A stretch of 64,000 nt of DNA from Cladopsammia gracilis (lineage: Eukaryota > Cnidaria > Anthozoa > Scleractinia > Dendrophylliidae). The stretch covers positions 858,485 through 922,484 of the forward strand of contig JAJGOT010000347.1 of NCBI GenBank assembly GCA_022457155.1, read 5' to 3'. Below the pieces are notes generated by a model, which had not been told where the DNA came from, did no database searches, and saw only the letters and a program-made list of their open reading frames with translations. Below, piece by piece: positions 58,301 through 63,919 of this stretch (within the stretch, counting starts at the first letter, position 1; every line of letters begins with the position of its first letter). A program made the translations under genes and the position numbers.

Positions 58301-58820
58301 ATTCAGCCCCGAACTCCCCAGTGACTGCAATCAAAGCCGCCACCGGGCTTTTCATAATGACCGTAGATTACAAGGTATAAAGGTTCATACACGTGATCGA
58401 TTTGCGTCGTGTGATTGGCTGATATGCTCATGAATTATTAATGAGTTTTTGAAGTTCAATTAAAGTTCAGATAAATATGGCTACCAGTAAATCGTCAGTG
58501 TTACAACCGAGAATTGACTCGCATAAACAAAAACCTGCACATACTTACACACGCATAGTTAATGCATGAGCATGCACATAACTAACATCGGCTTAAAGAA
58601 TACTTACATTTAACGGATAACAATCAACAGCGAACAGAAATCAATTATCTTCTAATGCGATGCAACCGAAGCAAACTTTCATTTGTGTACGGTGTATTCC
58701 GTTGTGACAGGTTGTTTAGTACTTACAGACTCTACGTCTCGATCCACATCCTCCACATCCTTCTACACAACCTGGGTTTAATAAGGCCAAAACTGCAACT
58801 AACGCGAAGAAAGGATCCAT
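28223..58820 (-). CDS. SVEP1-like secreted multidomain protein (30 exons assembled, 3' end open)
   Basis: Large extracellular mosaic protein, probably a secreted matrix or adhesion protein. Thirty coding exons were joined by hand using GT/AG sites and frame; nearly all introns are phase 1, typical of shuffled extracellular modules. Domain order: signal peptide, TSP1, EGF, CCP x2, HYR, CCP x4, HYR, CCP x2, HYR x2, CCP, unknown X, GCC2/GCC3 x3, EGF x21, pentraxin, EGF x2, CCP, X-like, GCC2/GCC3. The central order matches what is known of SVEP1 (CCP, HYR pair, CCP, ephrin-receptor-like repeats, EGF run, pentraxin), but no VWA domain is seen and TSP1 opens the protein. About 2,800 residues are accounted for. 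Oddities: an in-frame TAA in exon 9, a frame conflict between exons 2 and 3, and no recognisable terminal exon. SVEP1-type identity rests on domain order and is an inference. Confidence 0.85.
29107..29580 (-). CDS. exon 29: second X-like uncharacterised domain
   Basis: 158 codons, phase 1-1, in one uninterrupted exon. Landmarks: [19 protein letters not shown], a helix ([18 protein letters not shown]), [64 protein letters not shown]. The order of elements matches exons 16-18 taken together. No family recognised by eye. Confidence 0.8.
29712..29903 (-). CDS. exon 28: sushi (CCP) domain preceding X-like domain
   Basis: 64 codons, phase 1-1. Landmarks: [51 protein letters not shown]. Stands before exon 29 just as exon 15 stands before exons 16-18. 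Confidence 0.85.
30446..31622. mobile_element. element with ACCTTAAGATCGAG ends
   Basis: Left GACCTTAAGATCGAG and right CTCAATCTTAAGGTC are inverted, and both sides continue into GCGAACCGCGAAC or AAACCGCAAACC-like sequence. Interrupted by the TTAA element at 31018-31591. Lies in the intron between exons 27 and 28. Confidence 0.6.
31018..31591. mobile_element. TTAA-flanked MITE inside 30446-31622
   Basis: Begins TTAACCCTATTCAACCTGG and ends CCAGGCTGAATAGGGTTAA. Holds tandem GCCATCTTGGAT units (31210-31258) and G- or C-rich runs near both ends. Confidence 0.7.
31608..31697 (-). repeat. tRNA-derived SINE head (minus strand)
   Basis: On the minus strand, GCCATGGATTAGTGGTCAATG resembles a Pol III A box and GGTCAGAGTCC a B box at tRNA-like spacing. 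Cloverleaf pairing looks incomplete, so a SINE or tRNA relic rather than a working tRNA. Confidence 0.4.
32021..32266 (-). CDS. exon 27: two EGF-like repeats
   Basis: 82 codons, phase 1-1. First repeat [17 protein letters not shown], then [15 protein letters not shown]; second [18 protein letters not shown], then [14 protein letters not shown]. Ends with a polar linker ([10 protein letters not shown]). A long 2.1-kb intron rich in mobile elements follows. Confidence 0.88.
33026..33652 (-). CDS. exon 26: pentraxin/LamG domain
   Basis: 209 codons, phase 1-1, a whole pentraxin-type jelly roll. Landmarks: [68 protein letters not shown], and [13 protein letters not shown]. The pentraxin signature HxCx(S/T)Wx(S/T) is altered to HFLGVVWN, so the signature Cys is missing, while NCTW and MTQC remain. 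The position after the EGF run is as in SVEP1. Confidence 0.9.
33778..34215. repeat. 430-bp dispersed repeat, copy 2 (inverted), intron of the SVEP1-like gene
   Basis: Reverse-complement partner of 25581-26020, ending beside a C-rich tract as copy 1 ends near a G/C-rich tract. Lies in the intron between the EGF and pentraxin exons. Confidence 0.8.
34631..35492 (-). CDS. exon 25: EGF-like repeats 14 (end) to 21
   Basis: 862 nt, the largest exon. Begins [12 protein letters not shown], then repeats starting [48 protein letters not shown] and DECASEPC. Ends YTGDHCDI in phase 1, leading into the pentraxin exon. The repeat starting DPCLSALC has a longer second loop ([11 protein letters not shown]). 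Confidence 0.9.
35892..36702 (-). CDS. exon 24: EGF-like repeats 7 (end) to 14 (start)
   Basis: 811 nt, the second largest exon. Repeats start [48 protein letters not shown] and DECESFPC. Most carry NNGTC-type second loops and CxCPxGFxG third loops, as in Notch, fibropellin and SVEP1. Leaves in phase 0 inside repeat 14 (GSCYDQ, donor GTAACT), so the intron phase changes from 2 to 0 across this exon. Confidence 0.9.
37078..37375 (-). CDS. exon 23: EGF-like repeats 4 (end) to 7 (start)
   Basis: Enters in phase 1 ([14 protein letters not shown]) and leaves in phase 2 inside repeat 7 (NPCLNEA, donor GTTTGT). Joining to exon 24 rebuilds [17 protein letters not shown] without a gap. Full repeats here: [16 protein letters not shown] and [16 protein letters not shown]. 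Confidence 0.9.
37999..38427 (-). CDS. exon 22: EGF-like repeats 1-4 (the fourth incomplete)
   Basis: 143 codons. Three full EGF repeats, for example [16 protein letters not shown] and [16 protein letters not shown], plus a fourth that stops at YTCLCAMG and is completed by exon 23 ([10 protein letters not shown]). Several have the D-x-D-E-C start and the CxD/NxxxxYxCxC hydroxylation motif of calcium-binding EGF. Confidence 0.9.
39293..39454 (-). CDS. exon 21: GCC2/GCC3 repeat 3
   Basis: 54 codons, phase 1-1: [53 protein letters not shown]. Slightly degenerate in the central GxYQ motif (LSFQ). Confidence 0.85.
39784..39945 (-). CDS. exon 20: GCC2/GCC3 repeat 2
   Basis: 54 codons, phase 1-1: [46 protein letters not shown]. 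Same length and phase as exons 19 and 21, so the three arose by tandem exon duplication. Confidence 0.85.
40517..40678 (-). CDS. exon 19: GCC2/GCC3 (ephrin-receptor-like) repeat 1
   Basis: Exactly 54 codons, phase 1-1, translated by hand: [44 protein letters not shown]. This is the CxxGxY/F ... CxxCPxGxYQ pattern of the ephrin-receptor-like repeats found in SVEP1 before its EGF run. Confidence 0.85.
40972..41274 (-). CDS. exon 18: domain X, part 3, leading into GCC2/GCC3 repeats
   Basis: 101 codons, phase 1-1. An Ala/Lys helix ([19 protein letters not shown]) is followed by [19 protein letters not shown] and [17 protein letters not shown]. The end resembles the closing part of exon 29 ([11 protein letters not shown] ... 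[16 protein letters not shown]), supporting a shared domain. Ends TKPRG at a GTAGTA donor. Confidence 0.75.
41729..41853. mobile_element. near-perfect palindromic MITE of about 125 bp
   Basis: TTAGGCCCGGTTCAAACGTC opens it and GACGTTTGAACCGGGCCTTA closes it; arms of roughly 50 bp include AACTTCACATGTGCCGAATC, around a short AT-rich loop. Intronic, between exons 17 and 18. Confidence 0.85.
42225..42243 (+). repeat. poly-C tract
   Basis: Run of 19 C about 80 bp from the 3' edge of exon 17, on the intron side. Confidence 0.9.
42322..42516 (-). CDS. exon 17: uncharacterised domain X, part 2, with furin-type site
   Basis: 65 codons, phase 1-1. Contains [28 protein letters not shown], then the basic run [10 protein letters not shown] and the strand [13 protein letters not shown] followed by S fits the furin consensus RxxR, so the protein may be cleaved here. 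Two in-frame acceptors 9 nt apart (exon start 42516 or 42507) would include or drop three residues. A MITE lies just upstream in the intron. Confidence 0.7.
42534..42650. mobile_element. short MITE abutting the exon 17 acceptor
   Basis: GATTCCATAACTCAAAAGGAGG and CCTCCTTTTGAGCTATAGAATC form inverted ends. Only about 16 bp separate it from the splice acceptor at 42517-42518, so it has probably replaced the original pyrimidine tract and branch region. Confidence 0.7.
43571..43807 (-). CDS. exon 16: uncharacterised domain X, part 1
   Basis: 79 codons, phase 1-1, no family recognised. Begins [20 protein letters not shown], then a helical-looking stretch ([20 protein letters not shown]) and [16 protein letters not shown]. 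The pattern of a strand, Cys, amphipathic helix, Cys, Cys and strand matches the first half of exon 29. Joins exon 17 in frame. Confidence 0.75.
43869..44069. mobile_element. MITE with CACGATTTAGAGACC ends
   Basis: Left CACGATTTAGAGACC and right GGTCCCTAAATCGGG are inverted; inner GTGTAACAGTGTTAC-type blocks occur in both halves. Intron between exons 15 and 16. Confidence 0.65.
44441..44483 (+). repeat. GTGGGTAG/GTGGGTTT minisatellite
   Basis: Five imperfect copies of a TGGGTAGG-type unit of about 8 bp. Confidence 0.7.
45050..45241 (-). CDS. exon 15: sushi (CCP) domain preceding domain X
   Basis: 64 codons, phase 1-1. Landmarks: [50 protein letters not shown]. It is followed by the uncharacterised region of exons 16-18. 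The distal CCP of exon 28 ([15 protein letters not shown] ... [13 protein letters not shown]) has the same place before the second X-like region. Confidence 0.85.
45918..46041. mobile_element. short MITE with TTTAACAGATAAT arms
   Basis: ATAAGAAATTCCTTATTCG ... GTTTAACAGATAAT on the left pairs with ATTATCTGTTAAAC ... AATAAGGTGTATTTCTT on the right. Intron between exons 14 and 15. Confidence 0.65.
46165..46410 (-). CDS. exon 14: HYR domain
   Basis: 82 codons, phase 1-1. Landmarks: [52 protein letters not shown]. Divergent in its last third, with an extra Cys pair candidate (KCNHYSG and NVHCRAY). Confidence 0.85.
46626..46874 (-). CDS. exon 13: HYR domain
   Basis: 83 codons, phase 1-1. Landmarks: [49 protein letters not shown]. 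First of the HYR pair corresponding in position to the two HYR domains of SVEP1. Confidence 0.9.
47666..47863 (-). CDS. exon 12: sushi (CCP) domain, divergent
   Basis: 66 codons, phase 1-1, translated by hand. Landmarks: [46 protein letters not shown]. It keeps the four framework Cys but replaces the usual GY with GC and has additional Cys residues, so an extra disulfide or a free thiol is possible. Confidence 0.8.
48496..48690 (-). CDS. exon 11: sushi (CCP) domain
   Basis: 65 codons, phase 1-1. Landmarks: [44 protein letters not shown]. The [12 protein letters not shown] middle closely parallels [12 protein letters not shown] of exon 6, so the two exons are probably duplicates. Confidence 0.88.
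48964..49209 (-). CDS. exon 10: HYR domain
   Basis: 82 codons, phase 1-1. Landmarks: [51 protein letters not shown] typical hyalin repeat with the DxAGN turn before the second Cys. Confidence 0.88.
49807..49879 (+). repeat. tRNA-like sequence, probable SINE head or tRNA relic
   Basis: GGCCTTGTAGCTTTGTGGCAG has A-box character and GGTTCGAATCC is a perfect B box; total length near 73. The anticodon arm does not pair well and an A-rich run follows, which suits a tRNA-derived SINE. Intron between exons 9 and 10. Confidence 0.5.
50003..50191 (-). CDS. exon 9: sushi (CCP) domain with an in-frame stop codon
   Basis: 63 codons with matching phase-1 splice sites: acceptor TCTCACAG and donor GTCAGT. 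Landmarks: [34 protein letters not shown], then a TAA at 50028-50030, then KNTSVFCKG, which is the expected CCP ending. The frame is intact on both sides, so this is a single nonsense codon, not a frameshift. Because the exon is symmetric, skipping it would keep the protein in frame. A sequencing error beside the seven-A run, a polymorphism or an early pseudogene lesion are alternatives. Confidence 0.75.
50398..50589 (-). CDS. exon 8: sushi (CCP) domain
   Basis: 64 codons, phase 1-1. Landmarks: [50 protein letters not shown]. Only about 200 bp separate it from exon 9; both encode the same module type with a VV(L/R)C start, suggesting local exon duplication. Confidence 0.88.
51195..51471. mobile_element. 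MITE with GAGCCGTTTTCAATCGAGTG ends
   Basis: Left GAGCCGTTTTCAATCGAGTG and right CACTCAAATGAAAACTGCTC are inverted, with GTAATTACT inside each end. Two TTTGATTGG motifs lie in the interior. Intron between exons 7 and 8. Confidence 0.75.
51815..51841 (+). repeat. poly-C tract, 27 bases
   Basis: Longest C homopolymer in the window, about 130 bp beyond the 3' edge of exon 7. Confidence 0.9.
51970..52152 (-). CDS. exon 7: sushi (CCP) domain
   Basis: 61 codons, phase 1-1. Landmarks: [49 protein letters not shown]. Splice sites GATCACAG and GTAGTG frame the module exactly. Confidence 0.88.
52631..52825 (-). CDS. exon 6: sushi (CCP) domain
   Basis: 65 codons, phase 1-1. Contains [32 protein letters not shown], and [11 protein letters not shown]. 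Length and spacing fit a CCP whose first loop is followed by a GNVYGSAC segment that recurs in exon 11. Confidence 0.88.
53050..53222. mobile_element. palindromic MITE of about 170 bp
   Basis: ACGCCTAATTCAATAAAGGT opens it and the complement ACCTTTATTGAATTAGGTGT closes it, with TTGGTCATTGG/CCAATGACCAA further in. Intron between exons 5 and 6. Confidence 0.8.
53771..54022 (-). CDS. exon 5: HYR domain
   Basis: Hyalin repeat domain of 84 codons, phase 1-1. It starts [18 protein letters not shown] and carries the typical [12 protein letters not shown] strand and the C-terminal [22 protein letters not shown] is an immunoglobulin-like fold that often sits beside sushi domains in SVEP1 and other echinoderm or cnidarian matrix proteins. 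Confidence 0.9.
54798..54980 (-). CDS. exon 4: sushi (CCP) domain
   Basis: A 61-codon symmetric 1-1 exon. Translation gives [40 protein letters not shown], a normal CCP with an extra Cys (DICKIKP) in the first loop. Donor GTAAAT and acceptor TTGCAG are clear. Confidence 0.85.
55449..55646 (-). CDS. exon 3: sushi (CCP) domain
   Basis: A complete sushi domain of 66 codons, phase 1 at its 3' end. Landmarks are [15 protein letters not shown], then [14 protein letters not shown], then [16 protein letters not shown]: four Cys with the conserved GY and the W before the last Cys. Such modules bind proteins and act as spacers in matrix and complement proteins. Confidence 0.85.
56169..56308. mobile_element. 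MITE with GGTTACGGGATAGGGCGAAAAG ends
   Basis: Left end pairs with CTTTTCGTTTCGCCCCATCCC TAACC on the right; GCGAGCGGAAAG/CTTTCCCTCCGCTCGC pairs are further in, around a purine-rich centre. Intron between exons 2 and 3. Confidence 0.65.
56497..56773 (-). CDS. exon 2: thrombospondin type-1 repeat plus EGF-like domain
   Basis: The TSP1 repeat begins [18 protein letters not shown], with the WxxWxxW pattern usually C-mannosylated, then the Arg/Lys-rich strand ([10 protein letters not shown]) and C-terminal Cys residues ending SDC. An EGF-like domain follows: [14 protein letters not shown], then [17 protein letters not shown]1 in SVEP1-like context is unusual. The exon enters in phase 1 but leaves in phase 2 when read as written, while exon 3 needs phase 1. 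The cause may be the seven-A run at 56505-56511, because six A would restore the frame and give a KKCA end. Confidence 0.85.
57120..58453. mobile_element. repeat family R57, long copy in the first intron of the SVEP1-like gene
   Basis: Matches 16541-17410 at both sides, including the hairpin at 57140-57200, but holds about 470 bp extra between 57738 and 58205. It sits between exons 1 and 2. Confidence 0.75.
58727..58820 (-). CDS. exon 1: start codon and signal peptide
   Basis: Opens [21 protein letters not shown], a short N-region followed by a hydrophobic core rich in A, V and L and a small-residue region suited to signal peptidase, so the protein is directed to secretion. It then enters a Cys/Gly stretch ([10 protein letters not shown]). 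The exon ends in phase 1 at a strong GTAAGT donor (complement of 58721-58726). A pyrimidine-rich acceptor ending TTTTTAG lies at 58834-58840, so 13 nt of 5' UTR share this exon and an upstream untranslated exon is expected. Confidence 0.85.
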
Positions 58821-58833
58821 TATCCTTGTAAAT
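58821..58833 (-). other. 5' UTR part of exon 1
   Basis: Thirteen bases between a T-rich splice acceptor and the start codon. The acceptor implies at least one non-coding exon further upstream, above 58840; I could not place it with confidence. Confidence 0.5.
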
Positions 58834-59734
58834 CTAAAAAAAAATAAATGTAAATAAACAAAAAAAAACAACAACAAAACAAACAACTAGCACCGTAATA
58901 AGGTCACATTTCAGATAAAACGGCCACATGTGAATTTCTCTCGGACTGCCATAGAACCATGATTCGGCCGACCAGGATCCAGATACTCGCGCGAGAGCCT
59001 CACGTGCCCACTAATGCATGTTAGACGAGAAAAAAAGGGGCAGATACGCTGTGTTTTCACGAGGCGGTTTTTCTCGCTTAACATTCCTGTAGATATATTT
59101 TCTTTTGTTAAGACAATAGAAAATTAGAACACAAAAGAACGACAATACAATGCCCTTCTTTGTTGTTTAATTGCCGACAAGCTTAAGCGACCTGGTTTGC
59201 TCGCTCGTGAAAACACGGCCATAGTTTTGTTTAGTTTGTATTTGGTGAACGGGACCCAGGGGAAGTGCTGCTCTTATGACGATTGATTAATTGAACAAAT
59301 TCACTAAAAAAGACGACTTATATACAGATTTATTTGATGTCATGACACTTGCTCTTTCCATAATAATCTGGTCTGCATTGGACGAAGTAGAGAAAACAAA
59401 CTCTCAATAAAGTCAGCTGTGCGTCTATACTCTGATAGATCATAGGTAATGACCAATTAAAACGCGCGTAAAATTCAGTATATTGTATAAGGAATGTATA
59501 ACTTTTGCGCATACACGACGCCTAAAAAGCTGTTCATACAACCTAGGAATCTACTATTGGCAATAATAAAACCGAATATACTCGAAACCAATCACAAAAC
59601 AGAACAAACATGATTTAAAAAATATTCTAGAACCACCAAGGAGGCAGGTAACCTTCATCCTACTCGCAGATTTTTTCCGTAATGTAACAGCACGTGTCAT
59701 CGTTTTCATTTTGTGTCTGTTCGCCGCTTTCTAA

Positions 59735-59816
59735 ATAACCTGAGTATCAGGCCTACCTTTGGGAGTTCCCCCCTCCCTGAACCCCGAAAGCCCCCGAAAG
59801 CCTGATACTCAGGTTA
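59735..59816. repeat. hairpin of TAACCTGAGTATCAGGC arms
   Basis: TAACCTGAGTATCAGGC and its exact complement GCCTGATACTCAGGTTA flank a C-rich loop of about 48 bp. Probably a tiny MITE. Confidence 0.75.
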
Positions 59817-59954
59817 CTTTCTAAAGTGTCACAAAATAGACAGTGTGACTCTGGAACATAGTCATAATCTAGCACGCCGCGCAGGTAGTAAAAACTGTAA
59901 ACGCTAAACAACGGCAAACTGTCACACAGAATAAACCTACAGTAAGTCAAACAG

Positions 59955-60400
59955 GCAGTGAAAACATGAAAATGAAACTTAACCCTACATTAAAATAAAC
60001 TTCAGAGAGGAAAAAAAATGTCATACAGGGAAAATTAAACAAGCCACATTGGAAAAGTTTAACACAGACAAATTCTAGGCACACCACATGGGGAGTGGAA
60101 ACTGAAATTGCCTCATGAGCAAAACTTGGAAACGCCACATAAGGAAAATTCGAAAGCACCACATAGGCAAAACTCGAAAACCCTATGTAAGCAAAACTAG
60201 AAACGTCATTTCCATTAGGAAAAATGCCATACAGACAAAATGTAATACAGACAAAATATAATCAGACAAAATCCAGCACGCCACGCTTTTTGAAACAAAA
60301 CACAGCAACAACAAAGTGCGTAAACTGGGCAGAGAAAACTGCCAGACAAGAAAAACTAACACTGTCATACACACACGCAAACTAGAAACATGGGAAAAGA
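59955..60400. repeat. GCCACATAAGCAAAACT minisatellite, copy 1
   Basis: Degenerate units of about 25-30 bp (AAAACTCGAAA, CGCCACATAAG). A second array at 62055-62385 shares the unit order, including ACAGACAAATTCTAG and GAGTGGAAACTGAAA at the start. Confidence 0.7.
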
Positions 60401-60427
60401 GTGGGCAAGCACAGACAAGACCGGCAA

Positions 60428-61017
60428 GTTAAATTGGACGTACCTTGCTTATTCTTGCACGCAAGAAGCTAGTTTTTGCCCCCTTCTGTGTTGACTGCCC
60501 CAGTACCAAGGTCCAAATTTTTAATATATTCCTTGTGACTTGCACTGAACGAAAAAATGGATTTATTCAAGTTTGCACATTGAGCAAATATGTAGCAAAT
60601 TTGGGCCTCTAAATTTGAACCAAATTTGCACTTGGTGTAAAGTGAATGTAAACATACATCTTTGCTCACGTGCAAATTGTGTGCAAATGTGGTGTAAATA
60701 TGCATCTGTGCAAAAATTTACTATATCTTTGCTACCCCAAGCAAATTTCATATTTGCTCATCTTTGCCATGCCAAGCAAACATAAAGAAAATGTGGATTT
60801 TACCAGCTTTGCTTTCTTTGCAAATAAAGTGCAAACATCAAGTTTTGATTTGCTGCAAAGATGAGCAAAGTTGTGCAAATGTCGTCTTTACTACATGTTT
60901 ACTACTGTTTTGCCACCCATGTCAAATCCATTTTTTTCGTCCAGTGTTTTTTTTTACTTATCTCGACAGTGTTAAATTACCGCGTCATAGGGTCATTGTT
61001 CAAACGGAAACTGCATG

Positions 61018-61040
<23 letters not shown>
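60428..61040. repeat. local duplication, copy 1 (holding two MITEs)
   Basis: TTGGACGTACCTTGCTTATT, AAGGTCCAAATTTTTAATAT and TTAAATTACCGCGTCATAGG match 63426-63602. The copy is split by a CACTG MITE (60543-60946) and a TTAA element (from 61018). Confidence 0.75.
60543..60946. mobile_element. MITE with CACTG ends
   Basis: CACTGAACGAAAAAATGGAT and ATCCATTTTTTTCGTCCAGTG are inverted ends. The interior is a series of GCAAAT/ATTTGC and TTTGCAC words. Missing from the duplicate at 63520-63535. Confidence 0.75.
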
Positions 61041-61051
<11 letters not shown>

Positions 61052-61769
61052 CTTTCGCGCATGTCACGCAAACGTTAAAAGCCCATGAAATATCAACAGG
61101 AACGTACCCAACGCAAACTTTTTTCCACTTTATAGAATGGAACGTAAAGAGCGTCTAGTTTCATGGGATAGCTGTGGAACCAGGCCTTCTCGGAAATGTC
61201 ACGCAATGACGTGACAGTGCGAATAGATGGTCGCTTTGAGAACATCGCAGCCATTTTACTCTCTTGGATGCCCGGTGACCCCCATTTTTCTTTCCGTAGA
61301 TAAGTTCCTTTCCTAATTTTCTCCATTTTAACAAAAAACAGAAAAAATCTGTAAGTGAGACGTTACAAATATTTCGCCTTTTCTGCTCTCGTGCGACCAA
61401 AGTTTTCTTCGAATGTGGACGGGCAAGACTAATATGTTTTCTTTTTCAAGGCCTATTCTTCCTCAAGGAACGACATCAGATGCAAAAGTTTACGTAATAG
61501 ACTTAGGTGTGTTGAATTAAGTACGTTTACCTGATCTAAATTTCACTAAAGTAGCTTCTTTTATTGCTAATAGTTGTTAGCTAAGATCGTCTTTAAATAA
61601 CGAAAGCTTCTTAAAACGCATGGTCTTCAATGCGCCTTATCTCGAAAACGAGCAGGTGACCCCCCACTTTTTTGGTCATTTTGGCAATAGTTGATCTTCA
61701 CCTTACTGCACGGGCAAGTTTTAGAGAAAAATCTGTACGTGGGAACATTTTGGGCACGAACGTCCTTAA
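61018..61769. mobile_element. TTAA-flanked MITE with GGACGTTCGCGCCC ends
   Basis: Begins TTAAGGACGTTCGCGCCC and ends GGGCACGAACGTCCTTAA. The duplicate at 63602-63605 has one TTAA and matching flanks on both sides, so the insertion is precise. About 750 bp, no recognised protein. Confidence 0.85.
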
Positions 61770-62054
61770 GTTGCTACTAAAGGAACTTTTAAACGATTGG
61801 CTAGCTAATACGGGTCTATTTGCTAAATCGCTTACATTGCACACTTCACGTTCGTCTTCCTGTCACGGAATTGGCTCAATTCAAATTGTCGCCAACCTTG
61901 TGAGAAAAAGAAAATCAACGACGACATCTTTAATCTGATTTAATTTAATCTTTAATTTAGATTATTGAATGAAACGTTCTATATTATATAACAGTTTTTA
62001 GGACAAATATGGCGAAAATCCAAAGGTTTCGTTCTTGTTCAATATTTGCCACAA

Positions 62055-62385
62055 AGGCAAAGTTTACCACAGACAAATTCTAGATACACCGCATTAGGGA
62101 GTGGAAACTGAAAATGTCTCACGAGCAAAACTTGAAAACGCCACATAAGCAAATTCCGAAAGCGCCGCGCAGGAAAAACTCAAAAACGCCACATAAGCAA
62201 AACTAGAAAACTTCACTGCTATTAGGCAGATTGCCACACAGAAAAATATAATACAGACAAATTCAGCACGCCACGTTTCTAGACTAGAACAAAACACACC
62301 AACAACAACATGAGTAAATTGGGCAGGGAAAACTGCCACACCGGAAAAACTAACATTGTCACACACACGCACCCACTACAAACAT
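62055..62385. repeat. GCCACATAAGCAAAACT minisatellite, copy 2
   Basis: Direct-repeat partner of 59955-60400, slightly shorter; both precede a GGACGTACC(T)TGCTTATTC block by 50 bp in copy 1 and about 1 kb in copy 2. Confidence 0.7.
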
Positions 62386-63425
62386 GCGGAACGAGTGGAA
62401 AAGCACAGAAATAACCGTCGGCAATAACTTCGGGGCGGCTAGAACAGCACCGGTAACAATCTTTTTTTTACTACCGAATAAAGTTATTTGCGCAATATGC
62501 GAACGTGATTTAGGTCGTGCGTCAAGCAGGAACCACAGTCCCTTAGCATTTGGGTAATAGGGGTGCAGCGATGACTTGAAGGACTCCGTTAAATAAAATG
62601 TTCACGAGAAGAAGTAATTGATCACGAGTTTTGCTCTGGGTATATTCGCCAACATTGTGGCTCTAAATGAAGTTCAACATGCTGAATTCATCAATGTCGA
62701 GCAACATCTGTCTCGGTGGAATCGCGATTAAGCCTACTCGGCTATCAGTCTAACGGCTATGAGCGAAATAATTGTTACCTGTCGATGTCGTCTGAAGGAT
62801 ATTATTTGTTTGTTTTTCGTTTACAAGTTGGATTTATAATGTATTTTATATATTCGTAAATAATTGAATTTGATTGTTTCGTCAGACTAAGCGCTGAATA
62901 ATGGCATCATAGGCAAAACAAAGGCTGAAATAATCAATGAGAGTCATATGCCTATATTTGTTTAAATCTGAAAATGGGCTGTTACACTGAAGAGGAAGTC
63001 CTTACGATCTGCGTTATGGCCAATTTGCTAAATCGCTTACACTGCTCACAATTCTATCATTATTTATTTGTGATTTTCTCTCTTACGTTCGCTAGCTCGG
63101 TGACAAATATCGCTCACACTGCTAGTAGCTTTTTTTTTTTGAACAGAAGCCTGTGATCCTGTGGGCTTATGAGAGAATACAATAAGATCAATGCTCCGTG
63201 ACAAATTCGTGGTTGTACGAGGTTAATGCTTGATTTTCCTATTTGTAGACAAGTACATGTAACACGTAATTCAAAAATTTCGTCTGATAGGTTCGTTAAC
63301 TTGAACAAAAAAAATACGTTTAGAAATATTTTGCATTTTTTTCAACTCAAAAATTTGGTCTGATAGGTTCGTTAACTTGAAGAAAAAAAAATACGTTTAG
63401 AAATATTTTGCATTTTTCTCTACTA

Positions 63426-63640
63426 AAGTTGGACGTACCTCGCTTATTCTTGCACGCAAAAAGCCAGTTTTTGTTCCGCGTTGAGTGTCCCAGTAACAAG
63501 GTCCAAATGTTTAATATATTTCTAGAGAATTGTATTTTACTTATCTCGATAGCGCTAAATTACCGCGTCATAGGGTCATTGTTCAAAACAGAAAATGCGT
63601 GTTAAGTTACTACTAGAGGAAGTTTTAAGTGATTGGCTGA
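63426..63640. repeat. local duplication, copy 2 (empty sites)
   Basis: Diverged copy of the sequence around 60428-61040 and 61766-61830 without the two MITEs, so it shows the target sites before insertion. Confidence 0.75.
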
Positions 63641-63919
63641 TACGCGGATAATTTTACCGACCGCATAATTATAGCCCAGAATAGTAAGTCTGATTATTTA
63701 CTTAAGCTCACCGGATTTCGTACGTATTGTCTTGTCAAAGGCCTCCTTTTTAGTTGCCCGTCTGTTTCAGTTTGTGCAAATCTTAAAGTGGCTTTAAAGA
63801 AGAGGAAGTGGTGTTGACTGATCTGCATGCCGGATATCCTAAATATATGTTACTAAAATGTGGTTGTTGTTCATCGTGGTGTGTAAGATAGGTAAACACT
63901 TTTTTCGTTTGTCTCACGA

